Shown piece after piece: positions 1-11,301 of a stretch of 64,000 bases of DNA. Below the pieces are notes generated by a model, which had not been told where the DNA came from, did not search any database, and saw nothing but the letters and a program-made list of their open reading frames with translations. Made by a program: the position numbers and the translations under genes. Position 1 is the stretch's first letter; each line of letters begins with the position of its first letter. The DNA is from Grammothele lineata (taxonomy: Eukaryota; Basidiomycota; Agaricomycetes; Polyporales; Polyporaceae): assembly GCA_002150815.3 (NCBI GenBank), contig NDFF03000065.1, forward strand, positions 186,001 to 250,000, in the 5' to 3' direction.

Positions 1-1575
1 AATCTCGACTAAACAGGTGATATACCTATTTCTTTCTAATGTCAGACCTCGTACTGACAATGCATACCAGTATTATGGAAAGGTTACGAGGCCTTGGATA
101 CACAGAAGACGATTATCCAATCGACAACAAGGATTGGGATAAGCTCACTTATCAACCTAAGGCGCTCACCGATCGCAGTGAGTGCGAAATTCTATTTCGA
201 CCTCTGTATGCTCATCCGCATCCAAATGTCTAGTCTGGAGTAACATTCGACCAAAGCTCGAGGAGCTCCTCGCTGCAGAGCACGAGCGCAAAGGCCGAGT
301 TGCTTTTCATAAGCGCTTAAGATCTCGTCTTAGCAAGTTGCACAACCACTTCGAGACGTATATCGAGACGCGCCTGTCCGAGGCTGAGCGAGCCGTTCTT
401 CCCTGCAAACGCGACATTTGTGGGCTCCCCAGTCTCGTCGGGCTCGCGAAGCAAGAAAGCATCGAAGGCCCCAGGGTCGCATACGAAGATTTCCTTGCCG
501 TGGCTGATCAAGCCCTCGTCGAACTCACAGCCTTCCGTGTTCGAGCGAAAGCAGCGACTGTTTCGGCCATGGCAGACCGTGAGATCACCAAGATCGACCC
601 CGCTACCGTGCAAGGCGTCCCTCCAGACGAGATGCTCAAGCGGTACTTCGCGTATTTCAACTGCTCCGCCAAGGCGCACGATGGCCAAGAGTGCAGCCAG
701 GCCCAGCACATGACATACGACGAGCTGACCGCTCACTGGCGCACGGCGCACCCCAATCTGCGGTGGATTCAAGACGGCGCCAAGGCGCGATGGCCTCAGC
801 GGGGCTTTTCCGTCGTGTGGGGGGACATCTACGAGTGCGGAGGATTGATGTTGGATGCGGTCGGGTTGCCGAGAGACACGCCGCAAGACGTGCTGGACGA
901 TCTCGTTCGCAGTGGACGCCTTTACTGTTCGTGCGGAGAGCCGCTCCTGGCACCGCCCGATGAGCTGACTTGGTTCAAATTGGTGATCCACTCTGTCCGT
1001 TCTCGACCGTCGCTGTTACTGACAGGACTTTCACCGGCTCTAGTATGACCACGTAGAACACCATCGCTGGCGGTACAAGCAGTACCAAGCAAGCTAGTAT
1101 GCGTCTGTTCACGTTTCCCACTCATTTTGCGTTGACGTTTTCTCTATCAGCAATACTGTCAAGGCACGCAAGGCGGGCCACGTCTACAAGGAAGTCCACG
1201 ATCTCACCCCCGGCCCCGGCTGCTGCCTGAAGCTTCTACCCGAAGGCGCTAATACGTCCATCGCAGCCAAGCGCATGGAACTCGACTTCTTTACCTTCTT
1301 TGCTGTTAGGAGGATAATAGAAGGCCGTCCGGGCCCGAACGTGTCTCTCACATGTCGCATCTGCAAGGGCAAGACGAAGATTGGGCGCGAGACGGTCATA
1401 ATCACCTTACCCCAAATCCCTGAACAGATCGTATGGCATTTGCGCATGGAGTGAGTGTCGCGTCGCCCACGTTTACAGCGGTTGCTGCGTATGACCGTGC
1501 TGACCGCCTGACGTCTGCAGACACGGGAAGGAATTTGACGCCAGCGATATTGAGTATTGCGTCGCGCCACCGTGA
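1..1575 (+). CDS. F-box-family protein, C-terminal part (cut by window start)
   Basis: Five exons of a gene whose 5' end lies outside the window. The first exon seen follows an acceptor near 70 and encodes a segment with GLGYTEDDYP. It splices with a one-base overhang into a long exon from about 236 (WSNIRPKLEELL) to about 980. Shorter exons follow, ending HGKEFDASDIEYC...* at 1573-1575. The order of exons and the phase at the checked junctions match the complete F-box gene at 4886-7782, so this is its paralogue. Seen in the sequence: a Cys/His cluster resembling a C2H2 finger (two Cys nine residues apart, then H-x4-H in ELTAHWRTAH), a GRLYCSCG motif, and a late CRICKGK Cys pair. F-box proteins usually recruit substrates to SCF ubiquitin ligases. 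The F-box itself is not in the window, so the function is inferred from the paralogue. Confidence 0.72.
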
Positions 1576-1996
1576 AGATGGCTTGCTTGGGGTTCTAATG
1601 AAGTGTCCTGCTGAATACGTATAGAGCGCCTTGCTTGAGGCGGCGTAATGCTGTGGCTACCAAACTGCTAGCGTATGCACACTTAATCACTTAATACTTT
1701 TTCCAGTGCCAGTCTTGAGTACTTGAGTGAAGGGAATATTCCTACGGGATAGCCAACACGCCGTTCAAGGAACTTCGATACAACTGGGGCAAGATGATGG
1801 AGTACAACGATAGCTACACACAAAGCATAGAGGAACAGAAACTCGAAAGACAAGGAAACACAGTAGGTAAATGACGGATACTTACTCCAATAATGATAGT
1901 GCGGGTCGTGATTGATCGTAAAGCAACGACGGTGGTCGTATGCTGCAGCCGCCCCACAATATCCTCCCCCACCAACACGGTCCGGTCCAGCACAGT
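1576..1996. other. Gap without a gene
   Basis: The 3' regions of two convergent genes. I see no coding exon here; small open frames on either strand lack supporting splice sites or composition. Confidence 0.5.
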
Positions 1997-2417
1997 CTAC
2001 TGGACATACCGCTGCGGTGCCTTCCGGGTACGAGTACTGCGGCGCCTCTTTACCCCGTCGTCTACTTCGTCTCCCTTCTCTTCGATGACACTGCGCTTAC
2101 GCTTGAGCGAAGCGCGGTTGGTCTCCAGGGAGGGGGTCAATAGGCCCTCCTCGCGAGCCCCCGGCTTCGTCGCCCGGGCGGTCGTCTCTTTCAATATCCC
2201 GCGGGTCTTGAACAGGAGCATCAACTCGACGGCTTCTCCAATCTCTTCGGCGGCTCGGGCCCGTTTCAGTTGCTCGAAGACCTTGACTGCATCCTGGATA
2301 TACTTTCTTTTTGACCAAGGGCCCCTCGACTCGTTAGTTGTGTACGACGGTTACGATGAATCCATTGACTCACTCATTCCCGGGGGCGACGATGTCAGCT
2401 GGGATGCGGTTCGTCAT
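1997..2417 (-). CDS. Small basic protein, function unknown
   Basis: Two exons, 2374-2417 and 1997-2324, are joined by a 49-base intron. It has donor GTGAGT, a CTAAC branch-point-like motif and acceptor CGAG. It removes an in-frame stop and joins phase 2 cleanly, giving about 123 residues starting MTNRIPADIVAPGN. The N-terminal half is predicted helical (QDAVKVFEQLKRARAAEEIG and onward). The C-terminal half is highly charged with two basic clusters, LKRKRS and VKRRRSTRTRKAP, that resemble nuclear localisation signals. It lies convergent to the F-box-family fragment. I do not recognise the family. It shares only a general style with the small protein at 3513-4109: basic, with a KRRR-type cluster near the C terminus. 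It could also be a decayed piece of a larger gene. Confidence 0.5.
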
Positions 2418-3512
2418 TTATATCGCAGGTGTAACAATGAGCACTGGGGAAGAGCATGAACCGGGGATTCACAGTGGTTAATTATCTGAGTTATGGGATG
2501 CCCCCGAGAAGGATTCGCTCACCACTGGATGATGATGTCAAGGTGCAGATGCAGAACAGTATGCAGGATGCAAAGAGGGTGCTGGGCGAAAGAGGGTGCT
2601 GAGTGAAGTGAGGTCCTCCGAAGGAGAGCAGAGGAAGGGAGAGGTCGAAGGCGCGAGCGCAAGTAGCGCAGCCCGGACACAGGTGCAACCGACTAGTGAA
2701 GAGTGAGGGGGAAAGAGGCGAGGGAGTAGCCCGCTTATGTAGTCCTCCAGAACCTCTCCCGGTTCCAATGTTTTGCACTTGCCTTTTTTGTCGGGGCATG
2801 CCACGAACAATGGTGGTTGTGTGTGGCAAGCGCATCCACTTTGGTCTCAGGCACATTAAATCCCGCAGTCTGTACGCGGGGAGTCATGAGTCAGAGGCGG
2901 ATCTGGAGCGGCCGATGGGTGGTCAGCGGCGAGCGCTTGGAATTCGGTGGACTGTTTTTTGTATCAAATAAGTAAGTGCATTGTATTCCGTTATTCGTAT
3001 GGAGGGACATGTAGCGAAGCCAAGGGCGGGCGGGACACTAGGCCTTGGAAGGTGGTCAGGGATTCTAGGCGGTGGAACGCCCTTGGTGATCCGTTGGTGG
3101 GCGGTCGCAAGACAGTGCCCCCGGCACTTTTGGTTAGCGGTCAGATAAGAACAAACCTGTTACAACGGGTAGAAAATGAATACGACAGCACGCTAGGCTG
3201 AAAGATCGATGGAGCTCTATAGATACATATCAGACGAGCACAGACATACAGCCATGACCACCCCCAAGTTACAACACCTACAAATACTCAGTAGCCCAAG
3301 CACGCCGTCCGTAACGAGAAATACGAGATACGATCCTCGATCCCCACCGACTCGTGCATGAATCGTCGCTGAGGCCCAGTACGCATAAAGCGAGACCTTA
3401 ACCAAACCCCTTTCTACGAGGTCCGTGCGGGAGGCCGTAATTGAGTGGGGAAGCTGCCAACCCCTTAGCCTTGCCGCGTGCCGAAGCCACGACGATGGAA
3501 TAGCACAAGCGG
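2418..3512. other. Gap without a supported gene
   Basis: The minus-strand frame 2491-2856 is open but of low complexity and rich in Ser, Pro and Cys, with no domain and no consistent splice partner. The plus-strand frames 2696-2971 and 2947-3201 also look non-coding. The segment probably holds the promoter of the gene at 1997-2417 and the terminator of the gene at 3513-4109. Confidence 0.4.
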
Positions 3513-4109
3513 TCAGGCCTTACGGCTCTTGGAGGGCCTCTGTTTACCCTCATCCACATCTGTCTGCTCTCGTCGCCGTTTGCGTGATCCGTTGGCCTTC
3601 CCTGAAGGGCCGAGGACGTCGACGGCAGACACGGCGGTGCTTGGGCCGGACGTTGCGCCAGCCGGGCTCACGACTGTCATGGCTTCCGAGGCTGCACGCG
3701 CCTCTTGGCCAGTCAAGGACAGATCGTGCTGTTTAGATGAACCCTACAGATGTTGGTAAGCACTACGAATATGTGTTCGGTAGCCAGGAGCCACTAGCAA
3801 CGATCGGGTTGCGAAAGGCTGCCATACCTCTCTGTATGGCCGCTCCCGGCGGCCTCGTGCCATCTCCGCCAGAAAGAGGGCCATTAAATTCTCATTCGGC
3901 AATGTTACTTCTGCTCCATTACTCTGGTCCGCTCTGTAGAAGGAAGTACTCCTCTTCCTCATATTCGTCGCTCTTGGAGGAGCTGGAGGGCAGTGGAGGG
4001 TCATTCATTAGGCTCAAGCGGTTTAGGGACTCAGAAACCTACTCTGGCGAATAACCTTGGAGCCCCTCTTGGACATGGAGCGGGTGATACGGCGCTGTGA
4101 GGTGGACAT
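3513..4109 (-). CDS. Small basic nuclear-type protein, function unknown
   Basis: Three exons, 4043-4109, 3828-3982 and 3513-3728, are joined by introns of 60 and 99 bases with donors GTAGGT and GTATGG. Phases match at both junctions and give a 145-residue protein. It starts MSTSQRRITRSMSKRGS and ends KQRPSKSRKA*. Seen: basic clusters at both ends (RKRS, SRKRRREQ), a helical middle (ENLMALFLAEMARGRRERPY) and an Ala/Ser/Pro-rich linker. Composition suggests a nuclear protein. No domain is recognised. An alternative reading of exon 2 gives an acidic peptide (SKSDEYEEEEYF), but it does not fit the phase of the best acceptor. The gene is divergent from the complete F-box gene, with 776 bases between the starts. 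Confidence 0.5.
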
Positions 4110-4885
4110 GATTTTGTAATAGAGGCCGTGTGGTAGAGGGGAGGTGGTGGGCAGAGAGTGAGTAGCGGCAGAAGGTGAATAGGACGAGAAGCTAGGCGCC
4201 GTCGCCTCATCGCATTCATCAGATAAGCATGACAATGGACTTTGAAGATACGCGGCCCCATATCATCATGTAATCACGCTCCGTAGCTGAGAACAATGGC
4301 TTTCATGAACGGTTGGTATGATTTCAGCATCATAGGACCATGGGTGCATTGTCGCATAACTGGGGGGGGGCTGCTGAGATAAGAGTATATGGTGAGTCAC
4401 AAACATGCCATGAGCTATGTACAGCGACCACTGGTTGACCGGAAACTTTGCTGCGACGTTCCCTCTGTGAGATCGATGGACAACGGACTACTAGTAGTAC
4501 TGGGTGTCAGACATCGAGATAGATGCTGTAAGGATTGCTTACGTACCGCCACTAGTGATACCAACGGATCCACTCCGTCAGAACGAGGGCGCCCTCTAAG
4601 CACTACGGGAAGGATGCCACGTCAACCTACTACTTGCGATCTAGACGCTGGATGATTGGTAGCCCTGCGGAGATTGACGTGGCTTGGCGGTCACGTCAAT
4701 CTCACTTCAGGGCCGGTCGATCCGCGTTGAATCAGAAGGCGTCGCGACGCGCGCTTGGACCACGGCGCTCGGTGGGCCGTCTTGTCTCGAGCTCAGGCTC
4801 TCTTTTCGACGCTCCTTGTCAGAACACCGTCGTCTCCTCCCCACCTCCTGCTACCTTGTCGACTGTTCTGCAACCCTAAGTTGAC
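4110..4885. other. Divergent intergenic region
   Basis: Lies between the starts of the small basic gene and the F-box gene. It contains a run of nine G at about 4363-4371. No coding exon is supported, although frames of 60-90 codons are open. Confidence 0.45.
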
Positions 4886-7782
4886 ATGCCCGATCACGAC
4901 AATGCTGGCGTTGACTCCGACGACGGCGAGTATTGTGAGTGTATGCTGTTCCATCATGACGGCATAAATCGATGTTTATACAGACACGCTCTACGCGGCT
5001 GTTCCTACTAGCCGAAATGAAGGCGCGACTTCGTAAACGTCCTCGCACACGAATGAGCAGCGAGGGCTCGAGTTCCGAGAATATCTCTATGGCCGGAGCA
5101 CGTAGGAAGCGGAGGAAGAGCGTCGCCAGCTTGTCTGAGTTAATAAACATGCCGTTGGATGTTGTCTTCGAGGTGAGTGGCGTGCAAATGACCTTGAAGC
5201 TGAGACTTAATCCGTCGTGTGACAGATTGCATCCCATCTGCACCCGTTTGACCTTCTGCAACTTACTCGCACCTCCAAAATGCTGCGCTCGACGCTCTTG
5301 TCCAAGAATAGTGTCTATGTGTGGAGAGCTTCCCTTCAATCACTCGAAGGTCTCCCCGCTTGCCCCGAAGGCGTCTCCGAGCCGTGTTACACGGCTCTTC
5401 TGTTCGACCGTACTTGCTTCGTGAGTGTAACCGTTCTGTTGGCTCATTCTTGCTGTCATAGCATCCCGTGTGGTTCTCGTACACGAGGCCCCTCGATTGG
5501 TAGACCGTTGCCCGTCCCGGCCGCTACGCCGGTTCGTCGTGCCTATAGTGCCAAGACGGCTTCTGGTACTTGGCGGGCGGGTTGTCGATTCTTTCGATGG
5601 CGAGACTGAACTTTGGCGTAGTTGTGTGGCAACGGTCGCGCGAATTGGGTAGACTTCGCCATTCGTTTGCGGCTATGCAAGACTTGTTCCAAAGAGAAGT
5701 GCGTATGAACTTATTTCTTGTGATGTGTAGTTCTGATGTATGCGTTTCAGCATTCTCAGTGGTTCGGTCATCCTCAGAGGTATGAAAGTACTATCGCGCC
5801 TCCTTCGTTACGTACCATGCGAAACTGGTAGCAGTACGTATTTAGCTTATGCGTCACACTTTTGTCTCTGATGATACTGCTATAGAACTTTGGCAAGCAG
5901 AAAATGCGGCGTATACGTCCAACCACGATCTCCACGACAAGTTCTATGTCCCGGATGTCCATGCGATGATTGCTCAGTATTACAGCCTTCCGAAGGACAG
6001 GACGCAGGCACAAGAGATATTAGACAAGCAGGAGTCGGAGACCAAGCAGAAGCAGCAGGTACGTCAACATATAGGTACCAATCACACCTGCTGACTCCTG
6101 CGGTATAGCAAGCCATTCCCATTGTGGAGTATCTCAATACTGTCAATATCGAAAAGAAGCAGCAAATTATCAATGTGAAGAGCGCTCGATCGTCGAGGTA
6201 TTACGATCATTCCGAGCCTCTCGTGACTGATCCATCTAACGAAATCTCCATGCAGTATCATTGCTAAATTGAAAGCCCTCGGCTATGCGGAGTCGGACTT
6301 CCCAGTCAATAATGATGCGTGGACGAAGCTGGTTTACCAGTGCAAAGAGCTGACTGATCGCAGTGAGTTACGACGTCGCTCTTGCTGCTCTGGAATACTC
6401 ATGTTTTCATCACAGTTTGGGCAAACCTTCTTCCCAAACTCGAAGAACTGCTCGAGAAAGAACACCAGCGGCAGCAGAAAGTCGCTCTCAAGAAACGCAT
6501 CGCCAAGCGTCATGTCCAAATGTCGGTATTCTGCGAACAGTTCCTCAAGGAGCACTTGACGGACGAGGAGCGTGCTTTCGCGCCCAATCTTCAGGACCTC
6601 CGATGCATGCCCACCCTCGATGAACTCTGCCGTAGGGACGACGCCCAAGGCGACGTGTCCCGTGAAGATTTCCTGGCCGTTGCAGACGATATGCTCGACG
6701 AACTCGAACTCTACCGAAACCTCGCCCGGGAGAAAGTGATACGCATATTGCGTAAGAAGTATGGGGAGGACGCTCTCGCCCCATTCGGCGAGGCCGTGCT
6801 TGACAGCTACTTCGCGTACTTCGCCTGTCACGGAGGCTCTGGTTTTTTGCCCTGTCACCTCCACAACAACAACAACGGTACAACTAGTATGACGTTTGCT
6901 CAGGCACACGCTCACTGGCGTGCCGAGCATTCCAAATTCTCATTCCTCCATCAACACAAGGACCGTTGGGGCGCTAGTACGGGGCCGTTAACGCTGCGCA
7001 TGGATATGATGTCATTCGGCGGACGCATCCTGGATGCTGCCGGACTCCCGAGAACCACACGCCGTGATGTCCTGGACGACCTCGTGCGTACAGGTCGTTT
7101 ATATTGTGCATGTGCCGACCCGTCCATGCCGATGCCAGAAAATATGACCTGGTTGAAGTTTGTAAGTCTGGTTTTACCGCTATATATAGAATATCTTGAT
7201 TCACACTTCTACGACCATGCGCAGTACAAGCACGTCAACAACCACTGTAATCGATACGTCACCGCCATGCGCTTGAGGTACGCACTTCCGCCCACGTCCT
7301 GCTGCCTTTAGTCGGTCTCTAACCTGTACTATCGCGACCTCAGTAATACTGCTGGAAACCAGGACTTAGTGCCTAACGACTATCACCCACTATCCGGTCC
7401 TGATTGCTGCATCAAACTCGTCACCGAAGGTGGCGACACGTCCCCCGCCAGAGAACGCTTGGTGCTCGACGACGCTCTCCGCGCGAAGGTCGAGGCGCGA
7501 CTTCAAGTTGAACCCGACGCAGATCCGCTTTGTCGCACGTGCAAGACCCTCGTGAACTTGGCGGGGGGCGATCGCTGGATGTATGGGTGGTCGGACTTGC
7601 CAAAGACACCGGAGGGTATCGTATATCATCTACGCGCCTGGTGAGTGGGTGTAATTGCCGTCATATAATACTGCTGGCTGTGGAACTGACCTCGGTTGCT
7701 GGACGTATACTGATACATATTATGATTTGACAGGCACGAGAAGGAGTTCGAGGATCGAGACATCGCATTCGTCACGGCCTAG
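4886..7782 (+). CDS. F-box protein with Cys/His-rich C-terminal region
   Basis: A multi-exon gene of roughly 650 residues. The start MPDHDNAGVDSDDGEY is chosen because two following introns then join in frame, through a short exon (YTLYAAVPTSRNEGATS), to KRRKSVASLSELINMPLDVV. The F-box motif spans INMPLDVVFE-IASHLHPFDL and LQLTRTSKMLR, over the intron at 5173-5225. After exon 5226-5420 a 201-base intron leads to LCGNGRANWVDFAIRLRLCK. Read across that junction, this makes a CxxC...CxxC pattern resembling a zinc knuckle, common in basidiomycete F-box proteins. Later exons carry GYAESDFP, a long exon from about 6413 with a C/C/H/H cluster (AHAHWRAEH), GRLYCACADP and CRTCK, ending FEDRDIAFVTA*. 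The role is inferred as a substrate receptor of an SCF ubiquitin ligase. It is paralogous to the gene at 1-1575; the substrate is unknown. Confidence 0.75.
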
Positions 7783-8251
7783 CGTTATTTCCCAACATCC
7801 ATAATCAGAATACAAGCGGTACGTCTCATTACTTCGCCCATCCTTCGAGACTTCTATTGACGTCACTATGCGCATAGTACAGTTAATCATTACAATACAT
7901 TGCCTTGTATGCATCGTGCTAGTCCAGCAATATTACGCCTGCTGCAGCGCCTTAGACGCATACCTGTGGACCCTTAGTTCTTGGCGTTCCAGAGACTATC
8001 ACGGAGCCTTTAAATGGTATGAGGCGACCGCCTAACTTGGAGTCCGCATGGTCCAGTCAATTCTCACATGCGTCGCGCATTCTCTGGAAGCTGTAGAGTA
8101 TCGCATGCAACCCTGCACTAATAGTACGAGCGCGCGTGCTTATCGATAACAGGGCAAACCTATCGCCTTGTCGTGCGTGCACATATGTGATTGTTTCTAT
8201 ACTGAAGTTGCGTATGGAGCCCTTCGTATGTCTCCTAGACAAAAACATCGC
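7783..8251. other. Gap without a gene
   Basis: AT-richer than its surroundings. Nothing coding is supported; it holds the 3' flank of the F-box gene. Confidence 0.5.
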
Positions 8252-8323
8252 CTCCGATACGGGGAATCGAACCCCGAGCTACCGCGTGAAAGGCGGTAAT
8301 GTTAGCCGTTACACCATATCGGA
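8252..8323 (-). tRNA. tRNA-Glu (anticodon TTC)
   Basis: A 72-base cloverleaf on the minus strand. The acceptor stem TCCGATA pairs fully with TATCGGA and is followed by discriminator G. A D arm follows, then anticodon stem ACCGC/GCGGT with loop CTTTCAC (anticodon TTC), and T arm CGGGG-TTCGATT-CCCCG. No intron. The start TCCGATATGG and the T-loop match eukaryotic tRNA-Glu. Confidence 0.95.
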
Positions 8324-8519
8324 CTATAATGCTGGATCGTAGTGCCAGTGTGAACGGAAGAGATTGAGAAACATGCCCGAAAACGTGCTGTTTTAGTTTG
8401 ACGGTTTTTACAGTATCAATGTTCAGCTTAAGATGGCTTTCCTTGCCCGTTATGATGTTTCACATGAACAGTTCAAGACTATGCACATCGAACGACGTCC
8501 TCGAACAGTGGCAACAGAG

Positions 8520-10787
8520 TTACCGCTCGCCTCTACGCTCGCTGACAACAACGTCCATCCACTTCAACACCAACCGCTCCAGCATGAGCTCCCAGCCCTC
8601 GTCCAAACGTGCAACCATTGGCGCATCAAAGAGAATGATGTCCTCAGCCGCAGTCGTTGGGAAGTTCACTGAGCTACCGGCAGGTGAGGGTAGCGGCGAG
8701 TAGCCCAGGGAGGGCGTGTCCGGACGTGTGTTTGATGGGTCTTTGCGTCGGTTTGGCATGACAATGGGCAGTGAATACCGCAATTTCAATGCCCTGTGAG
8801 ACATATCGTTAGATACGTGAACGGGTCGACGAAATTGCTGGTACGCACGCAGCCCACAGGCGTAGGTTGTCGGTCCGCCGGAACGTCCACCCACGCTTGG
8901 CTGTCTCTGAATCGGCAGCCGACTGCGCTTCTTCCAGTGCGGCGATGTCGTGGATGGCGTCCTTGTTCACGTAGCCCCATGGCTTGCGTGATCGTCGTAC
9001 AGCGTGGTTATATGCATGGCAGAGCACCTGGCCCGACGACAACGCGTCAAGGATGGCGCTGTGATCTGAGGACGAGACAGGAAGCAGTCGAAGTAGTGTG
9101 GCTGGGAGCAATGCTACGATGAGTGCATGCAATCGACCTGAAAATCTATCAGTATGCCAGTCAGGCGATATGCACGGCTAACGCACCGTAGTCATCATCT
9201 ACGAAGGTTGTCCGCTTAGCCCACGGGGGAAGATCGTCGTCGTCGACGGCTTCCTCCTCTTCCTCTTCTTGCAGCGTCTCCATCTCTTCTGGCTCCTCCG
9301 TGACGGCCATATCCCTCATTCCCTCCAAGAGGCTTGCGGAGACTACTCGCCTCTTCGCACGCGATGATCCCTCTTCTGAGCCCCCCAACCCTGCATCTCC
9401 TGCGCTAACCCTGCGACCCTTCGCCCTCGCTTCACGTTCCATCCGCTCTTTCCGCTCCAGTCGTTCTCGCTCGCGTTCCCATCCGCGCTTCCCGTCCTTG
9501 AAGCCGCCAAAGAGCACCTCATCAACAGAATCGATGTACTTTCCGACGATTTCCCGCTCCCGCGAGCGCTCCTCCATGCGCACGTCCTGGCGATAGAGCC
9601 ACCCTCCACCGACGACGAGCCGCTCATCCCATCGCTCGCGCTTCTCCTCCTCGGTCATGTTGTTGAAGTCGTACGAGTTCTCGTCGTCCCACACCGGCAC
9701 CTGTCTCTGCCGCGCCCCGCCGCCAACGTCGATGAACGAGATCGAGACGGAGGTGTCCGCATCGAGGAAGTCGGGCTCCTCCAGATGGCTCGCAGGCGAC
9801 GTGCCCCGCGACGGCGGCGACGCCGCGCCCCCACCCGCGCCTCCGCCGGTGCTCGCAGTCGAGCCGTGGTCGCTCTGGGCGTCGTACGCGTCGTGCTCGA
9901 GCGGAAGGCGGGCACGCTCCTCGAGCTCACGAAGGATTGCGAGGACCTCGAGTGCGCGGCCGCGGACGCGCGTGAGCGGGTCGTGCGCCGAGTTGGGTTG
10001 GCTGACTTGCCGGCGCGGGACGGGTGCGGACGAGAGCGTTTGCGGGCGGTAGCTCGTGCGCGTACCTTGGCCGACCTGGGAGTCGTCTGGGAGGGAGACG
10101 AGGTAGTTGCGCACGGTGCGCACCGCGCGCGTTGTCGACTTGAGCAGGTCGAGTACGTCTACAAACGGGGTCGCCGGGGCGCCCGCGGAGAGCAGGTTCG
10201 GATTTGGGTCGCGTTCCGCTTGAGGGGTCTGTAGCGGGTCTGTGGCGCTGAGAGACCAACCGGTGGCGACGGCGGTCAGGTCGTGGATGACGCCCGGGCG
10301 GAGGTTCTCCGGGTCGGTCTCGAAAGTCTTCACGTAGGGAGGAAAGGCGGGTTGGATGGTCTGCGGAACTGCGGGTGATGGTGGGAGTACGATGCTTGGA
10401 GAGCGGCCTGCGCGTGCTTTCAGGTTGTTGAGGGAGGCGAGCCCGCCGATGGCCGGAACGAGCTCTCTCCCCGCCTTCTTCAGCGGACTTCATGCAACAC
10501 CGCCGGAGTTAGCGTGCTCGTCCAAAATGTACGCAATCAGATACGTACTCGCTCTGTGCTGCGATACCAGTCTTGGTAAAGTAGTGCTGGAGATACTCGA
10601 TGCTCCCCAGGGCCATCACACTCTCCCGCTTCGCCGCACTCCTACTAAACGGTTTCTGAGGCTTGTTCGTTGAGTTCATATTCGGATAGAATGCGACCGG
10701 CCGCTTCTTCCTCGCCGGTGTCTCTGTGCCAGAGTCCGGAGGCGTCACGGGCGGTGGAGGCGTGGTCGCTGAGTCTGGGGTATCCAT
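8520..10787 (-). CDS. Protein with C-terminal calponin-homology-like domain
   Basis: Four exons (10549-10787, 9187-10487, 8849-9137, 8520-8793) join with matching phases to give 700 residues. The N-terminal part is Pro/Thr-rich with a short ordered stretch (LGSIEYLQHYFTKTG). A long, probably disordered middle follows, with Gly/Ala/Ser-rich and Arg/Glu-rich runs (ERERERLERKERMERE, likely helical) and an acidic EEEEEEAVDDDD block. The last two exons contain LDALSSGQVLCHAYNHAV and FRRTDNLRLWAA. The pattern (helix, x-G-x-V-L-C-x-x-x-N, then F-x-x-x-x-N-x-x-x-x-x-x-A) resembles a divergent CH domain, an actin-related fold. A cytoskeletal or cell-polarity role is inference only. No gene symbol is assigned. 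Confidence 0.78.
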
Positions 10788-11301
10788 TACGGTGGGGGAT
10801 AGTCGTTGCGATGGTATAGCTTGCGAGACGGAGAACTAGGGCTATAGACTGGGATGCGGGCGATGCGGGCGATAATACAGCGGTGTTGATGTCGTAAATA
10901 GCGTGAAAGGGAGACGAGCGTGTGGGCGGCGGCGGCGAGCACGGTAGGTGGTGGTGGTGGTGGTGCAAAGCTGGGCCGGCACTCGGCGCGCAGCCTCAGG
11001 CGCGCTGCTGAGTCTTTCCGCTCAGCTCGACGATCATCATCGCCAATAGCGACACAGCTGGAAGATCTCCCATCACCGGCGTGCCTTTCATGTGAAACAA
11101 TGCAGTCAGATCGGACAAGGATCAAACATAGTTAGACGGGGGAGAATGTAGCGAGCGAGGGTGCATTTAGAGAGTAAGTACGATAGAATATAAGCAAGGC
11201 GTATAGCATGCGTGTACGAGCCGTAAGAAATATCTGTCCAAGTCTCTCGCCATAACGACCGCACCAGCCTCCGAAGCTCATAGAAAGCAAGCAGGCACCG
11301 C
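10788..11301. other. Gap between tandem minus-strand genes
   Basis: Promoter of the CH-like gene and 3' flank of TOM70. It includes a short GGT/GGC repeat near 10925-10965. No gene is supported. Confidence 0.5.

Noticed and set aside
2097..2224. Possible Ty1/copia Gag-Pol linker (RTRKAPQRY-like motif)
   Set aside because: The motif alone is generic for basic nuclear proteins; no protease, integrase or reverse transcriptase remnants lie nearby.
2491..2856. 121-codon minus-strand frame with a Ser/Leu/Cys-rich end
   Set aside because: Low-complexity translation without family match or splice partners; looked briefly like a small secreted protein but has no signal peptide at a valid start.
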